The notes under the pieces: model-generated | Seen by the model: the letters and a program-made list of their open reading frames with translations, nothing else | Told to the model about the DNA's origin: nothing | Database searches by the model: none | From: Leptoclinus maculatus | Lineage: Eukaryota > Chordata > Actinopteri > Perciformes > Stichaeidae | Length of the DNA stretch: 64,000 nt | NCBI GenBank assembly: GCA_032191485.1 | Contig: JAVDOI010000007.1 | Span: forward strand, 9,918,642 to 9,982,641 | Direction of reading: 5' to 3' | Part shown: one piece after another, positions 47,947 to 59,640 of the stretch | Layout: each line of letters opens with the position of its first letter | Position numbering within the stretch: the stretch's first letter is position 1 | Position numbers and translations under genes: made by a program

Positions 47947-50900
47947 ACTGTACTTACCATTGTTTTCTCCCATCTTTGAAATAAACTACTCCACAGCAGA
48001 ATTTTAACCAAGTCTGCAACTGACTAATACTAACAGCCTGCACTTATACCACTTTTACACAGTATGTATATTACACTTATACATACACGATATATTTGCA
48101 ATGTTAGCAGTGTTTTGATTAATTTCTTAATGCTATTGGCTATTATTCTTTTTCAGCTCCAGAGGTGGAAAGAGAACAAGATAAATATATAATGCATATT
48201 GTATATCAATACATTTGGGACAAGAATATCAAAACAACAACAAACAATAACCAAAATAATACATTGGTACTCCTGGAATAAAACAGCAGGCAGCCACTGC
48301 AGTGTTTTCTTTCAAACGCATTCCTCAGAGGCATTTTACAGTGACAGACAATACTATGGAAGTGGTTTCAAAGTATTGAGCTGGGCATAAAGTTATGAAT
48401 AGTACATGACTGAAGCCTTTAAACTGACCCACCACATCTAACCCCGAGAAGCCTTTAGGTGAAGTTGGACAGGTTGGACAGTGGAAGACTGTGAATGAGA
48501 GCGTTTTCGAGGGTCTGAATGTCATGAGCGAGGGATGGTCTTCAAACATCAACAAAAACACAGCCTGGGACTGCTTCTGTGTTCCTGAATGCAGAAGTCT
48601 CTGGAGGAGGTGCACTGTGAGCTGTTTACTTTGTTTTACTCACTAACATTCAGATATTTTTTAGACATACAGTGCTGCAGGAAATCAAGAAAATATACAG
48701 AACATCCTGTAAAACCCCAAAAAGGTACATTCCCTTTGGAAAGTATGCTCAGCCTTTTCTGTGTGTTTTTTTTCCTCTCTCTCCATCACACAAAGTTAGA
48801 ACTGCACAGTGCAAATGTGGCCACAGCTGACTGCTGGTCATGAAACATGCTGATCCAATGCAACCTTTATAAAAGAACAACGTAGACTTAAAGTAAAGTA
48901 AAAGTGTGACATGACTACAAGTTTTACTACAGTGGAGAATTAGGGTCAACAGGGACATTGGAATTATGTGGCTTTTTTGTCATAATATGTATAACGTTAT
49001 GACTTAATTTCAACACACACATCTCAACAAGCCATTTAGTATTACCAAAACAAAATGGTCATATTGTTGTTATATTTGATATTGTCTCCTTTCAGAACAT
49101 GTTCTTTTAAGCACTGTGTTGACATCATTGATTCCAAAATATATACAATTAGCTGGTTATAAAAATGACAAGCTTTTTAAAGTCAACAAAATGCAAAAAA
49201 AAAATGAATATTCATGCCTTTTCAAATTATAGGTCTATATGTCAGTGTTCAAATCTGGTATATTTTGGTGACTTTAAGTTAAAAAAGATGACACATTGCA
49301 TGGCTTTATTAAGCCCAGATGCTGGTAGGATTTCAAGGTACAGGGTGGTTTCATCTTTTAAATGTCCATTCTTACCATTCCCTCCTAGTTCTCTCCAGGC
49401 AACTGTTAAAGGTTTTCGGCCCATCTCATGCTCAAAATGACAACTCTGTCATAAGTTGAATTCATTTGTAGGTTTCAGTGAGCCCAGCACAGTAATTGAG
49501 TATGAGGAATGGGAGCTATAACCATTCCCCATGTTCCCCTGTCCACCTCATCACCTGCCATCTATGTAACTGTCCATCTACTGTCCCCATGGGAATCCAT
49601 TCCATCATCGCGGGTAATGGCTTTCAGGTTGTCCAGATAATGGCTTAACTGAGGTTGAGTTGTACCTCCCCGACATGTCTGGATGAGTGGCAGTTCTTAA
49701 ACTATGCATACAGCCATTTGTTTTTCAGGTTATGCAATTGGTAATCCAAAAAGGCCTTTATCTGTTCATAATTATATTAAACAGTTGTAAAATGTAACTA
49801 ACTTTCAAGTCATTAAACTTTATGGACCATCTATATATTAAGACAAGCGCAGAGACTATAGATTCCGCTTCACTAATTGAACAGTAAACTGTTGGCAAAA
49901 ATCACTGAGACCGCTGTCTTGCTTAAACTTGAGCTAACAATCAATATAGCAACCACGTAATGGAATAGGACAGATCATGAACAGACCGCTATGGTAGTAA
50001 AAATGTAGTGCTTTTTAACCTTTTTTTTTTTTTGGGAGATAACTTTCTCCTTTTGAATTCCCACTACAACTGATATACATTTGAAGTCATGTAACAGAAA
50101 GTGCTCTAAGGGCTCAAAGTGTTATGATTTTTCTTTAAAGTACCCTTTAACCATACCATTTCCAAAACAGTTATGTTTGAGTCTTCCTACTTGGTGCACC
50201 TATAACAAAAATGGCTGAAATAAACCCACTATGCCACCATAAAACCTTATTTCCTGGCAGCAGATCCATTGGATTAGATCAGGTATGCAGCCTTTAACTA
50301 TGCTGAGTACCAATTATAACATGTTGGTCATCCGTTTAGAAAACCATTTTTATGTCTGGGATACAAAACCTGTGCCCTCTGATTTCAAGGACACTATATG
50401 CTGAAGGACAGCACTTAGAATCGCTTAAATTGACATAAAACCTAATTAGTTTTTCCTGCATGTCCATGATTACATTTCTTGAGGGGACCAGGCAGCAGGG
50501 TCTCCTGTACTTTAGCTCTCCCATCTGACATGGAAATGGCAACAGTACAACAAGGTAATGGTCTTATCATATTCTCCTCTCCATGTGACCAATATGTGGT
50601 CAATATCAATTTCTATGTCCAAACTGCTGTCTTAACTGTGTTGACTTTTCCCATCTGCATCCAAAACAAATAGGCTCTTATGTATCATTCTCCGCTTGAC
50701 AGCTAGTGGCATTTTGTTTCTCTATAAGGACTGTCATTCTGTCAAGGTCCATGATGAACAGCAAAACAGGAAAACGGTACTGTGGTGTATGCTGCAAATG
50801 CTGGACACAGGCAGAAGGATGGTGACAAAACTGTGAATAAACACCTGTTATAGGACGTCTTTTCCTTATTGGCACTTATTGATGTGAAAACTGGGAGATA

Positions 50901-51377
50901 TGTAATTGTAAGAGTGAATACTGCATGTTTTAAGAAGGTAGAGAATGAATGGCACTGCCTAGAATTAGAGTGTATGTGTAAGCATTGCTCTGTACCTATA
51001 GAGTATACAGTGCATATGAGTACACTTATTAATTTATGTTCTGTATTTATTTGCCTTAATAACTGGAAAATGACAAAATGTAGGGGTGGCATGACAGAAA
51101 CATTCCTTTTGCTTGGAAACAAGTGAAATCTTTATCATATTTTAAATGATGGTTGTTAAAGTCAAGGCACTAAAAAATGGCTCATTTGGCAATGTTGCAG
51201 AGTCTCTTTCTATTATGGAAAGTCTTATCACTATAATTTTAGTCCAGTGCAGCAGAGAAGGTCCATTAAAATAGGTATACTGCTCCTAAATATGCTTAGG
51301 ATGGGTAAAATTCAAAGGTCAAGTTCCATGTATGTATGTAATGTAAATGACGATTGTAATACAGTTTAAGTTTGTTT
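47947..51377. other. Unassigned non-coding DNA
   Basis: No gene recognised. Overlapping antisense frames around 48199-48958 and 50678-51126 have no domains. T runs lie at 50021-50032. Confidence 0.5.
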
Positions 51378-51441
51378 AAGTATATGAAAGCTCAATTTCA
51401 TATACTTGAGTAATGATATACAACATTATGTTGTATATCAT
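51378..51441. repeat. Two adjacent perfect hairpins
   Basis: Hairpin 1 pairs AAGTATATGAAA (51378-51389) with TTTCATATACTT (51396-51407) around a 6-nt loop. Hairpin 2 pairs ATGATATACAACA (51413-51425) with TGTTGTATATCAT (51429-51441) around a 3-nt loop. Both stems are perfect (12 and 13 bp) and only 5 bp apart. Confidence 0.95.
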
Positions 51442-52392
51442 GAAAACATCAGTGAATTAAGTTTATAAGGAATAAGATGGATCTTAAAAATACACAAATA
51501 CACACAAAGGTAATTACAGTGTGTTAGTTTCAGCTAACTGACCAATCAGGGCAGACTGGGCTTTTTTGGGAGGGGGGCTTAAAGTGACAGGCGTTAAAAC
51601 AAAGCATTTTAGACAGAAGGTGACATGCTAAATAACAACTGGATGAATACTTAAACTGCCAGTATCTTATATGATAATGAATACTTGTTAAAATTGAGAA
51701 AACAAAACAAGCTGCAGTTTCTGTGAGCAACCAGGAGAAATGTTTCTAACTTTTTGGTGGTAATGAATTTACACACAAATGACATACTTTATTACATGTT
51801 TATTAAATAGTAACTAGAAATGCTGTCATTTATGTGTTTGACATCCAAGCAGCATTCTAGCAGTATTGCCTTATTAGTATGACATCAACAATAGGCATCA
51901 CATCAAAGATAAAGCAGCTGAAGGAGTATCTTGATTTTTTTCAGATGAGAAGAATGGCATTTGACTTAGAGGATAAGATGGAAAGGAGGACCAGAGTTGG
52001 TCTTTTTTCTGTGGATGAGGGACTCAATAAAATGTGGATTAGCATTCAAAGCTAAAATAAATATAGTGACATTTTATATTCTTTATCAGTGGTAAGAATA
52101 TATAATTTAAGTATCAGTTGCCACACAATATTACTGCACTATTTGTCTGTGTGATGCCAGGCCAACTCAGTAGTAAAATACCACAAGATTGATAAGACAA
52201 CTAACACACATGCTAATATTAACTCTGTGTGCAAGGTATCAAATCTGCAAGACAAAGGGGTACTAGCAAACATATTCAGAAACTTTTTTTTTTGCCCCCC
52301 GGACAACCAGCCCATGTGTGAATGTTCAAATTAAAATCAAGCATGGCCGTGTAATTGTTTCAGTTTTCCACTGGCATTTTTTATGTGAATCA
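51442..52392. other. Unassigned non-coding DNA
   Basis: I see nothing recognisable here. AT-rich. Confidence 0.5.
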
Positions 52393-52512
52393 GCTTAATT
52401 CAGTGTTTTTCAACCTTTGTTGAGCCGCTGCAAATTTTGTACATTAAAAAGATCCCGTGGCACACCAACAACCAAAAACATTACAAAATGACACATTTTA
52501 GCATAATACAGC

Positions 52513-53333
52513 ATATATGCCAGGGGTGTCAAACTCAATCCCAGGGAGGGACAAAATTTTAAATTGGGACTACGTTGAGGGCCAAATAGAGTCACCATTT
52601 AATAAACAGGATAGAAGGGATATTGGACAAAGTGCAAAAAGAATACATGTTTAGGTAGGCTACATTATTTGATGCATACGTACCAGAGCCAGATGTTTGG
52701 CATCTTTTCTTGGCTGCCAGTTCATTAATATCTGGGGTTAGGTTCTGTGGAAACTCTCAAGATGGAGTGAAGGTGTGCATCAGTGAGACGACTCCTGTGT
52801 GGGTTTTTGTTCATCTTCATCACAGAGAAAAGCTGCTCACACAGGTATGTGCTTCCAAACATTTGAGCAGCATGTAGGCGGAGTTAAGGCATCGTTTCGG
52901 GGGTGAAGCTTGGAAACTGTGCAGCGCCCTCAGAGTCATACTTTGCCTTGAGTGTCATTACACTGGAGGTCTATCAGCTCCACAGGTGCTCTTTCCATGT
53001 CAACTGCAAACGGATTGCTGAGCAGTTCAAATTTAAATTTCTGAGCTGCAAAGTTGGAAAATCGCCGAGTGAACTCGGTGCGCCCAGTTTATCAGCAAAA
53101 TGTGCAGTCGGAAACACAGCGGTGGAGACTTTTACTGCATCACACATGTCTGTGATCATGCGTCCCCGTCCCTGAAGCTGCAGGTTTAGCGCAGTGAGAT
53201 GCTTCGTTATGTTGCACAAAAAGCCAGCTAACATCGCCACTTTTCGTCCCGGAGCTCTGTGGTGTGGCGGGCCAGTTATGATAAACATATGATATTTTCT
53301 GGCGGTCCGTTGTACCGAGGGCCGGATATATGC
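52513..53333 (-). mobile_element. Second hAT element nested inside the first
   Basis: The insert begins at 52521 with CAGGGGTGTCAAACTCAATC, a familiar hAT (Charlie-like) terminal repeat. ATATATGC occurs immediately before it (52513-52520) and again at 53326-53333, right after CGAGGGCCGG. The insert would therefore be 52521-53325 with a perfect 8-bp duplication. The right end lacks the expected complementary GTTTGACACCCCTG, so either that end was lost or the direct repeat is fortuitous. It carries a broken transposase on the minus strand. Confidence 0.8.
52735..53240 (-). pseudogene. hAT (Charlie/GTF2IRD2-like) transposase C-terminal half
   Basis: Minus-strand segments in order are LAGFLCNITKHLTALNLQLQ and GRMITDMCDAVKV (about 53160-53235), FPTLQ, and, after a frameshift, RFSNFAAQKFKFELLSNPF. 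The hAT dimerisation-domain block LCEQLFSVMKMNKNPHRSRL then leads into TDAHLHSILRVST (about 52750-52848). This order is standard for hAT transposases related to the vertebrate GTF2IRD2 and SCAND3 domesticated genes. Stops, frameshifts and the missing N-terminal zinc finger and first catalytic residues make it inactive. Confidence 0.82.
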
Positions 53334-53499
53334 TGACAATTTAATGACAAATCTCTAAATGTGTTGATCCTTACTAGGCTTTTCATCTGGGTTATTATCT
53401 CTCACGGCACACTGGTGTGCCTCGGCACAGCGGTTGAAAATCACTGGCTTAATTAACACATCACTAAAACTGAGCTTTAATATGTAGATTTGATCATAT

Positions 53500-53735
53500 A
53501 TAACATGGAAAATGTGTTGTTTTTATGTTCCTGTATATAAACGTTTGTATATATATGTATATTTGTATTTGTACATAGTAGTTAAATGTTTATGCTTACC
53601 TATGTTCTACTTTATTGTCCTTGTTTTTTTATTTTTTGTTTATTTGTATATCCTGTGTATGTATGTTGAGAGTACGTTGAGACCGGAGTCAAATTGGCTG
53701 AGAATGGCCAATAAAGCTGATTCTGACATTTCATT
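53500..53735 (+). mobile_element. LINE 3' end fragment
   Basis: TGAGACCGGAGTCAAATT, AATGGCCAATAAAGCTGATTC and the preceding T-rich, TATATG-rich stretch resemble the 3' end of a CR1-group fish LINE. Its usual ending is a GTCAAATTCC ... CAATAAAGCTGATTCTG phrase. No coding part is left. Confidence 0.7.
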
Positions 53736-56040
53736 CTTGATTTAATGATTCAATAGTTTTTGCTTGTGAGCTGTTATCTTGGACGAAGAAAGCTGGACTA
53801 GTACTGACTCTCATGTTAGAACATTACATCTCATTGGCAGAGCAGACTAAAGGTTTGACAACATTTAGCATCACTTCTGATCACTAAAACTGACTGCCAT
53901 TGGCTTGCTGAACAAACACACCACAAATGTTGCAGGAACAAGCTTAGAATAACTGCAAGAGCACCGTTTTAATTATGAGAACTGACTTCATAATACATAT
54001 TCAGAGTGAATAATAGAGACTGCATCTGCTTCTTTTGTGTGGCAATGGTATTTCTGTGTACGTGTGTGTGTGTTCGTGAGGAAGAGGAGAGAGACATAAA
54101 CCAGAATAAAGCGATAAAGAGCGGCTTAAACTAAGAGATAGGGCAACTGTAGTGGACCAAGAAAGGGGGCTTTGTACTGCAAGGGAATTGGTGTGGAGCA
54201 AAATGATTGTTTGATAAGAAAGATGTCAGAATCACTACAGAGAAACGTAAACCTGATACACTGCCACAACAAAAAGGGCTTGAGAGGAATCCTGTTATTG
54301 CCTTGATGACTTTGCCAGCACTGTTCAGTATGAGTGTATATCTGTGCCGATTGGAAATCTGATTGGGTGTGGGGAAAGTGGCATATAGAAAAACACTTCA
54401 GGGGTGTTCCCACACTTAAATCTCTTAGTTCACCCAGTTGCAGCCTGCATGGTGAGGCCCCCCATGTGTGGCCTAAGAAGCCTTACATTTCTGAAAATGT
54501 TTGACGTAGAATCACAGTAAGTGACACTATTATCATGTCTCCACAATTGTTTACCCTTGGAGCAGGAACTTGATCCGATTAGCATATAATATAATACTGA
54601 TATACAATATATTTCACTGTAAAGCTAAAGAAAGTATGGTGCTGTGTTCTTTTCCACCAGAAGAGGGCAATGAGGCTGTACACTGTTTACTCCCTGAAGT
54701 TAGGTCACCAAAGAGGTTAGATACTGTAAGGAAGAGTTTTACTGCATATGCCCTGTTTGATCAAATATAGCAAAACCTCTTTTATTAAATACAGTCAAAC
54801 TCGAGCATGATTTCTGCAAGTGTATCAAATGTGTAAATAAATACACACTGCTTTCTCTAAACACACCTACAATGTCTTCTAAGTATAATATATATGTGGC
54901 ATTTACAAGAAACAACAGTTTGGTGGACCTCTCTTAACCCAACAATACTGTTAACTAAACTAGAACTACAGAATTGAGATGCGTATCTCTTGCATGCTTT
55001 TTTGCAATACAATCTTGCATCCAAACATAATCAGGCAGGATTATAGGAAGCTCTTTCTCATTATCTCTTTAGAGTGTCTCCAGCTCATAGAGGTTTTAAT
55101 TGTGATTGAATGGCAGGACCTTGGTGCCCCCTCACAAGCTTTTGATCTTCAAAGAGCCCCGTCCGCATCACAGCACAAAGAGCCCTCCATTATCTCCACT
55201 CACCTCTCCACTTCCTGCCTGTCTTTGTAAGGGACTGTCTCTGTTATACTCATGCATGTAGCGAGCTGTGAATAGCAAGGTTACACAAGTATCATTATGC
55301 TCAGCATGTTGACTGTACATAACACCTGTGAGTTTGTAATACAGAAACAGAACACAGCTAGTGAGAACACTGAGAGGAAACACGTTGACTTGTACTGAGT
55401 TATGTGGGTGTTGGGACATACTCAGTATCAGTTCAAAGACATTATACAGAAGGGCATCATTCTCCAGACCAAACCCTCTCAGACCACAGAAAAACTAAAA
55501 AACTAAAATGTTCAAGTCTGTGGTGTCCTCCCATAGAAGATCAGGCGAGGCAGCCAATACACAAAAACAAATAGATAGCAAAATGGTATCAGACAAACGG
55601 ACCGGAGATAAACGGTATCAGGACAGATGGCCTCAGAACAAACCGCCTCAGGCTGAATCCAGTGAATTTCCCTGCTCCGGCCCATCAAGTGAAGACACTC
55701 TCACTTGCAGGAATAACATTCCGGATTTGGATGTCTGCCTTTCAAAATGAAATTGCAGGTTTTTAAAAGCATTACAATGATCTTAACAAATTAGTTTCTA
55801 TTTGATTCAATGCACTTACTATGTTGGAGCTCAAAATGATTGTTAGTGTCAGAAAAAAACATAATATAAATACAAAATACCATTCTACACACTGTGACTC
55901 CCAACTCCTCAAATGCCGAGGCTTGGTCAGTGGCCCTCTGCTTTAAACTATGACGCTCTAGATACCCCTCTAGCTTCAGTTTTGGACGTGTCAGGGATGC
56001 CGTGTCATTTAAAAAAAAAACTTCCAACGTAGCTTTACTT
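53736..56040. other. Unassigned non-coding DNA
   Basis: No gene recognised. 55070-55225 is a non-repetitive segment that could be conserved non-coding sequence. Short frames around 54001-54413 and 55508-55750 lack domains. Confidence 0.5.
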
Positions 56041-56350
56041 AGTTTTTAGATTTACTTACGCAACAAAAGTACTTGATTAGTATCAGTATTATAGTACCAT
56101 ATAACTATGGTGGTTACGCAACAAAACTACGGTAAAATTAATGTTGTTTTGTCTACTGACTGAAAGTCCGGTGTTTGTCTGACTCGTCCAACCTCCCCTC
56201 CAGCCTGCCCTACGCAAACTTCCTCGCTCTTTTTTGCAACGTCGGTTGCTCTGACTGTCAAATTATGACGCGTGTGGGTTGAAACGCGACCTATTCAGAC
56301 GCTAAAGAGTGGCCCGGTGTGTCGGTATCAGACTCTGAGGTGCACTGACA
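56041..56350 (+). repeat. Fish interspersed repeat (GCAACAAAA..GAAAGTCCGGTGTTTGTC type)
   Basis: TTACTTACGCAACAAAAGTA, ACGCAACAAAACTAC, TGAAAGTCCGGTGTTTGTCT, CCTCCAGCCTGCCCTACGCA, TCAAATTATGACGC and GAGTGGCCCGGTGTGTCGGT appear in the order I associate with a common fish repeat. The fragment at 26535-26625 appears to be part of the same family. Confidence 0.65.
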
Positions 56351-58297
56351 AAACAAATGTAATTACTGAATTGCAAATTGTAGTCTCTTACACAACTTGT
56401 TACTAAAACAAGTAATGGCATTACTGCTGCTGCCCAACAGATATTTGTTCTTTGTTCTGATTAAAGGTAGCGTATGTTGCTGCTAGCACAACACAGTCAC
56501 ATGGGAGTGGGGACATTGCTGCCTCACCTGGGGCTGTTTTATCTGATAGTGTTTTGTCAGAGGCCGCCTAGCCCGATGTTCAGTTGTACAGCACTTCACA
56601 ATTGACAGTGTTTTTCCTGTGACCTGAAGCCTTTTGTCCTCTGGAATGATGCCGTCTGGAAACTGATGCTGGGGTCTGAGTATGGCCTAATATTTGTTCA
56701 CTTGTGTTTTTAGCTTTTCTCGGTTATTGATTGCTGTCAGAAGAAGTGATTTTTTTTAAACTTACCTCTTCCATTTGATTCGTTGCTGCCTCCCATCCAC
56801 CTCAGTGTTCTGGCATCTTACTCACTGTTGTTCCCCCATTGGGCATTCTCTGTGACATGACACGAGCATGAGTGACAGCTTGAGTGCGTCTTTGTCTTTG
56901 TGAGCGATATCTCAGCTTGCGAGCAAAACCCCATATTTATACACACAACATGAGGGTAGTGAGCAAAGTTCATTCATTGCACCCAATTACTCAGAGCACT
57001 CCAAGCCATTTGCTGCACTCAAATTAATTCGTTTTTGATTGTCAGGCTTAGTACAATGCCCTTCATACATTTCTTTTTTTCTGATTTAGTTTTGAGTTGG
57101 AAGGAAAACCTGCATAGCTGGTCCATGGCATATGGCATTTGGTTGCCTACCCCTGGTCTTACCAATTATAAAAAGGAAATTAAAAATCCATTTACTTCCA
57201 TAGCACTACTACCTTCTTATATTTTGATGAAAAGTGTGGAGCAGACATGCCAAAGCATGAAGTACAATTTTCTGAGAAACCTCCTCAGATTTCAGGTTAC
57301 TACTTTTATTATATTCAAACATAGAAATCCTACTTTAAGGTCAGAAAGTTATTTCTCTGTTTTTCCTTTTATCTCTCTGCTTTACTGCATTGTATACCAT
57401 TGCAGATAGCTATAACCTTGAGTGGTGAAATGTACATCATTTTGCTCTGCTCTCTCGTTCATCACCATCCATTGACATGGGTTCAACAAGGATGGTGTTG
57501 AACTGAATAAATCATTTTGCATATGTATCCTCAGTGAGCTGTATAGTGTTGACATACATAATAGAAAACAATGTCTGGAATATTACAGAGCTCTCTCATG
57601 TGGAGCACCAAGAAAATTGCCTTAGGTGGAGATGGAATCCTTCTCTCTTTGAGATGCAAACAGTTTACTTGGACAGGTTGGCTCTCCAGAATTCACGATT
57701 TTGGGGTAGAATCATGCATAATGGCGAAGTATACTTTTGACAACAAAGGATTCAGTATTCTACACACACTGTCATATACTTTCAAGGCAGAATGTAGCAT
57801 GTGTATACAGAATCAGCATGGTAGTATAACACCATGCTACAGGGTATTGAAGAGACAAAACATACAAGACGTGAACTGAGAAACTGGTGTTGGTGACAAT
57901 ATGCTACTGCAAATCAAAAAAAAGTTCATGAGCAAAACTGTTTTTGGCTATTTCAGCACAAATTGAAATGTCTGAAATTACTTTATCCAATAAAGCAGAA
58001 AGTGATCATTTTCTGTTCAACTTTCGAACTGACAGCATTGGCTTTTTTAACAGTGACTGCTCCATTCATGCCTACACCTGGAAGAACAGTCTATTCATGC
58101 AATCCTTTGGACCTCAGGCCAGACTCCCTTGGCCAAGTGGCTGGCTTGCTGCTTGAAAGGGGTCCAGAACATCTCTTTTGGAAACATTGTAAGCCAGTAC
58201 AGAGGAAATTAGGTTCCAGGGCAGGAACAGAGGAGGATTTTCCCTTAGTAAGATTGCTGTCATGTCTCGAGCTCCTCCTCAACCCTTGACCAGAGGA
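56351..58297. other. Unassigned non-coding DNA with one nested inverted repeat
   Basis: No gene recognised. At about 57793-57841 TGTAGCATG pairs with CATGCTACA, and inside them AGCATGGT pairs with ACCATGCT. The several plus-strand frames between 57035 and 58289 have no domain features. Confidence 0.5.
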
Positions 58298-58866
58298 ACA
58301 CACATGTGAGAATTCTGTTTATAGACTATAGTTCAGCATTCAACACCATTCTGCCCTCTATGCCTGTCATCAAGATCAGAGACTTAGGACTCAACACTGC
58401 CCTCTGTGATTTGGATCATGAGCTTCCTGAAGGGCAGGCCCCAGGCTGTGTGGTTAGGCACCACCACATATCCCACACTGAGTCTCAACATCGGATCCCC
58501 TCACGGCTGCAGGCTCAGCCCTCTCTCTATGGTGGAGAGAGTTAGCATCTTAAGGTTCTTAGTGGTTCACATCAGCGAGGACCTGGACTCACAACACAGA
58601 CACAATCATGAAGCGGGCAAGACAGTGGCTCTAATTTCTTTGCAGGCTGAGGAATTTCAAAATGATCTACAGGATAATTTGCAACTTCTCAGGGTGAGCT
58701 TCATCCTGCAAGCCATTGCTGAAATATTTGAGCTCATCACTTGAAACTACCTTTTTTTTGTTTTACACATATTTAATTAGCATCGTTGGTGGAAGCCTGA
58801 GACCTTCTTTGACAACAGCTGCTTTTCTGTAATTGTTGTGTATATGATAAATAAAGAACTTGAACT
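58298..58866 (+). pseudogene. L2-like LINE reverse transcriptase fragment and tail
   Basis: ILFIDYSSAFNTILPS (about 58309-58356) is RT motif A. It is followed, with frameshifts, by FLKGRPQAVWLG and a GSPHGCRLSPLS version of the usual GxPQGxxLSP motif (about 58492-58527). The sequence then jumps directly to a thumb-type LRFLVVHISEDLDSQ segment (about 58552-58587). The palm region with the catalytic YADD and its surroundings is therefore deleted. A GTATATGATAAATAAAGAAC TTGAACT-type 3' end follows at about 58835-58866. The motifs point to the L2/Maui group rather than the LINE at 46.4 kb. Confidence 0.8.
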
Positions 58867-59524
58867 AAATATTAAATTAAAACATAGAGAAGATAACATA
58901 TTTAGCTGCCACTGTTGGTTATTACTGTAGAACACAATTAATTAACTTACTGCACTCATTGAGTGACAATGAGTGTTGACAGAAAAGAAATTATAGTTTG
59001 TTTTATTGAAATATTGCACCCTGATAATATCACAGATATAGACATTGAACCAGTAGCTTTAGGCTCTTTCACTAGTCTAAACTTGTACGGGCCTTACTGA
59101 AGTAATTCCAGGAACTAAGCAGCCTCAGGAACCAAAACCTCGGACTTCTTGGTGCACTCCTGTTTGTGTTTCCAGGAAGATCTATGGAGTTAACACAAAT
59201 TAGATCTATAAAGGACTAAAAGCTTTTTCACAACTGTGTGCTATTTAAATGGATTTTGCAAAGACAATTTGTAGAACGTTAAGGACAAATGGAAAATGCT
59301 TAAAAGACTTTAGGATTACCAGTGAGGATTACTTGCTGTCTTATGTTTAATTTGCTATGTAAAGATATAGAGGAGTAATGTCTACCTGAGCGTGCTTTTA
59401 GTGTATGTTTGTCCATGTGAGCGTGCCCCATTGTGTTTGCTCACGGTTGCCGCTCTGCACTGCTTTCATATGGAGGTTACTGATAATGCCGTCCCGACCG
59501 GCAGCTTCAATGCAAAAGCGTAGT
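58867..59524. other. Unassigned non-coding DNA
   Basis: I see nothing clear here. The last about 100 bases may be an upstream part of the following repeat. Confidence 0.45.
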
Positions 59525-59640
59525 CTCACTCACCCTCCAGTTCCCCCTCAGGTAAACAGTTCACGCTCTGTCAGCAAGTTTGCTGTAGATTGTACTGTTA
59601 GCGCTGTAAGCACCGTTAGCTAAGAGCCGCTAGCTCAACT
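59525..59640 (+). mobile_element. Fish interspersed repeat, family shared with 11060-11185
   Basis: CACCCTCCAGTTCCCCCTCA, GGTAAACAGTTC, GCTCTGTCAG and GTACTGTTAGCGCTGTAAGC match the order of the block at 11060-11185, in the same orientation. Confidence 0.65.

Larger units (their letters stand above)
52393..53454. mobile_element. hAT DNA transposon (outer) with perfect 8-bp target duplication
   Basis: The element spans 52401-53446. The left end is CAGTGTTTTTCAACCTTTGT. The right end read in reverse is CAGTGATTTTCAACCGCTGT, followed on that strand by GCCGAGGCACACC and GTGTGCCGTGAG. The left subterminal part has the matching GTGGCACACCA. The flanking GCTTAATT at 52393-52400 and 53447-53454 is identical, as expected for a hAT insertion. 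The outer element supplies only about 240 bp; the rest is a second insert. Confidence 0.92.

Noticed and set aside
54001..54201. Minus-strand frame with Leu-Ser run
   Set aside because: It is caused by a purine-rich GAGAGAGA-like stretch and has no family features.
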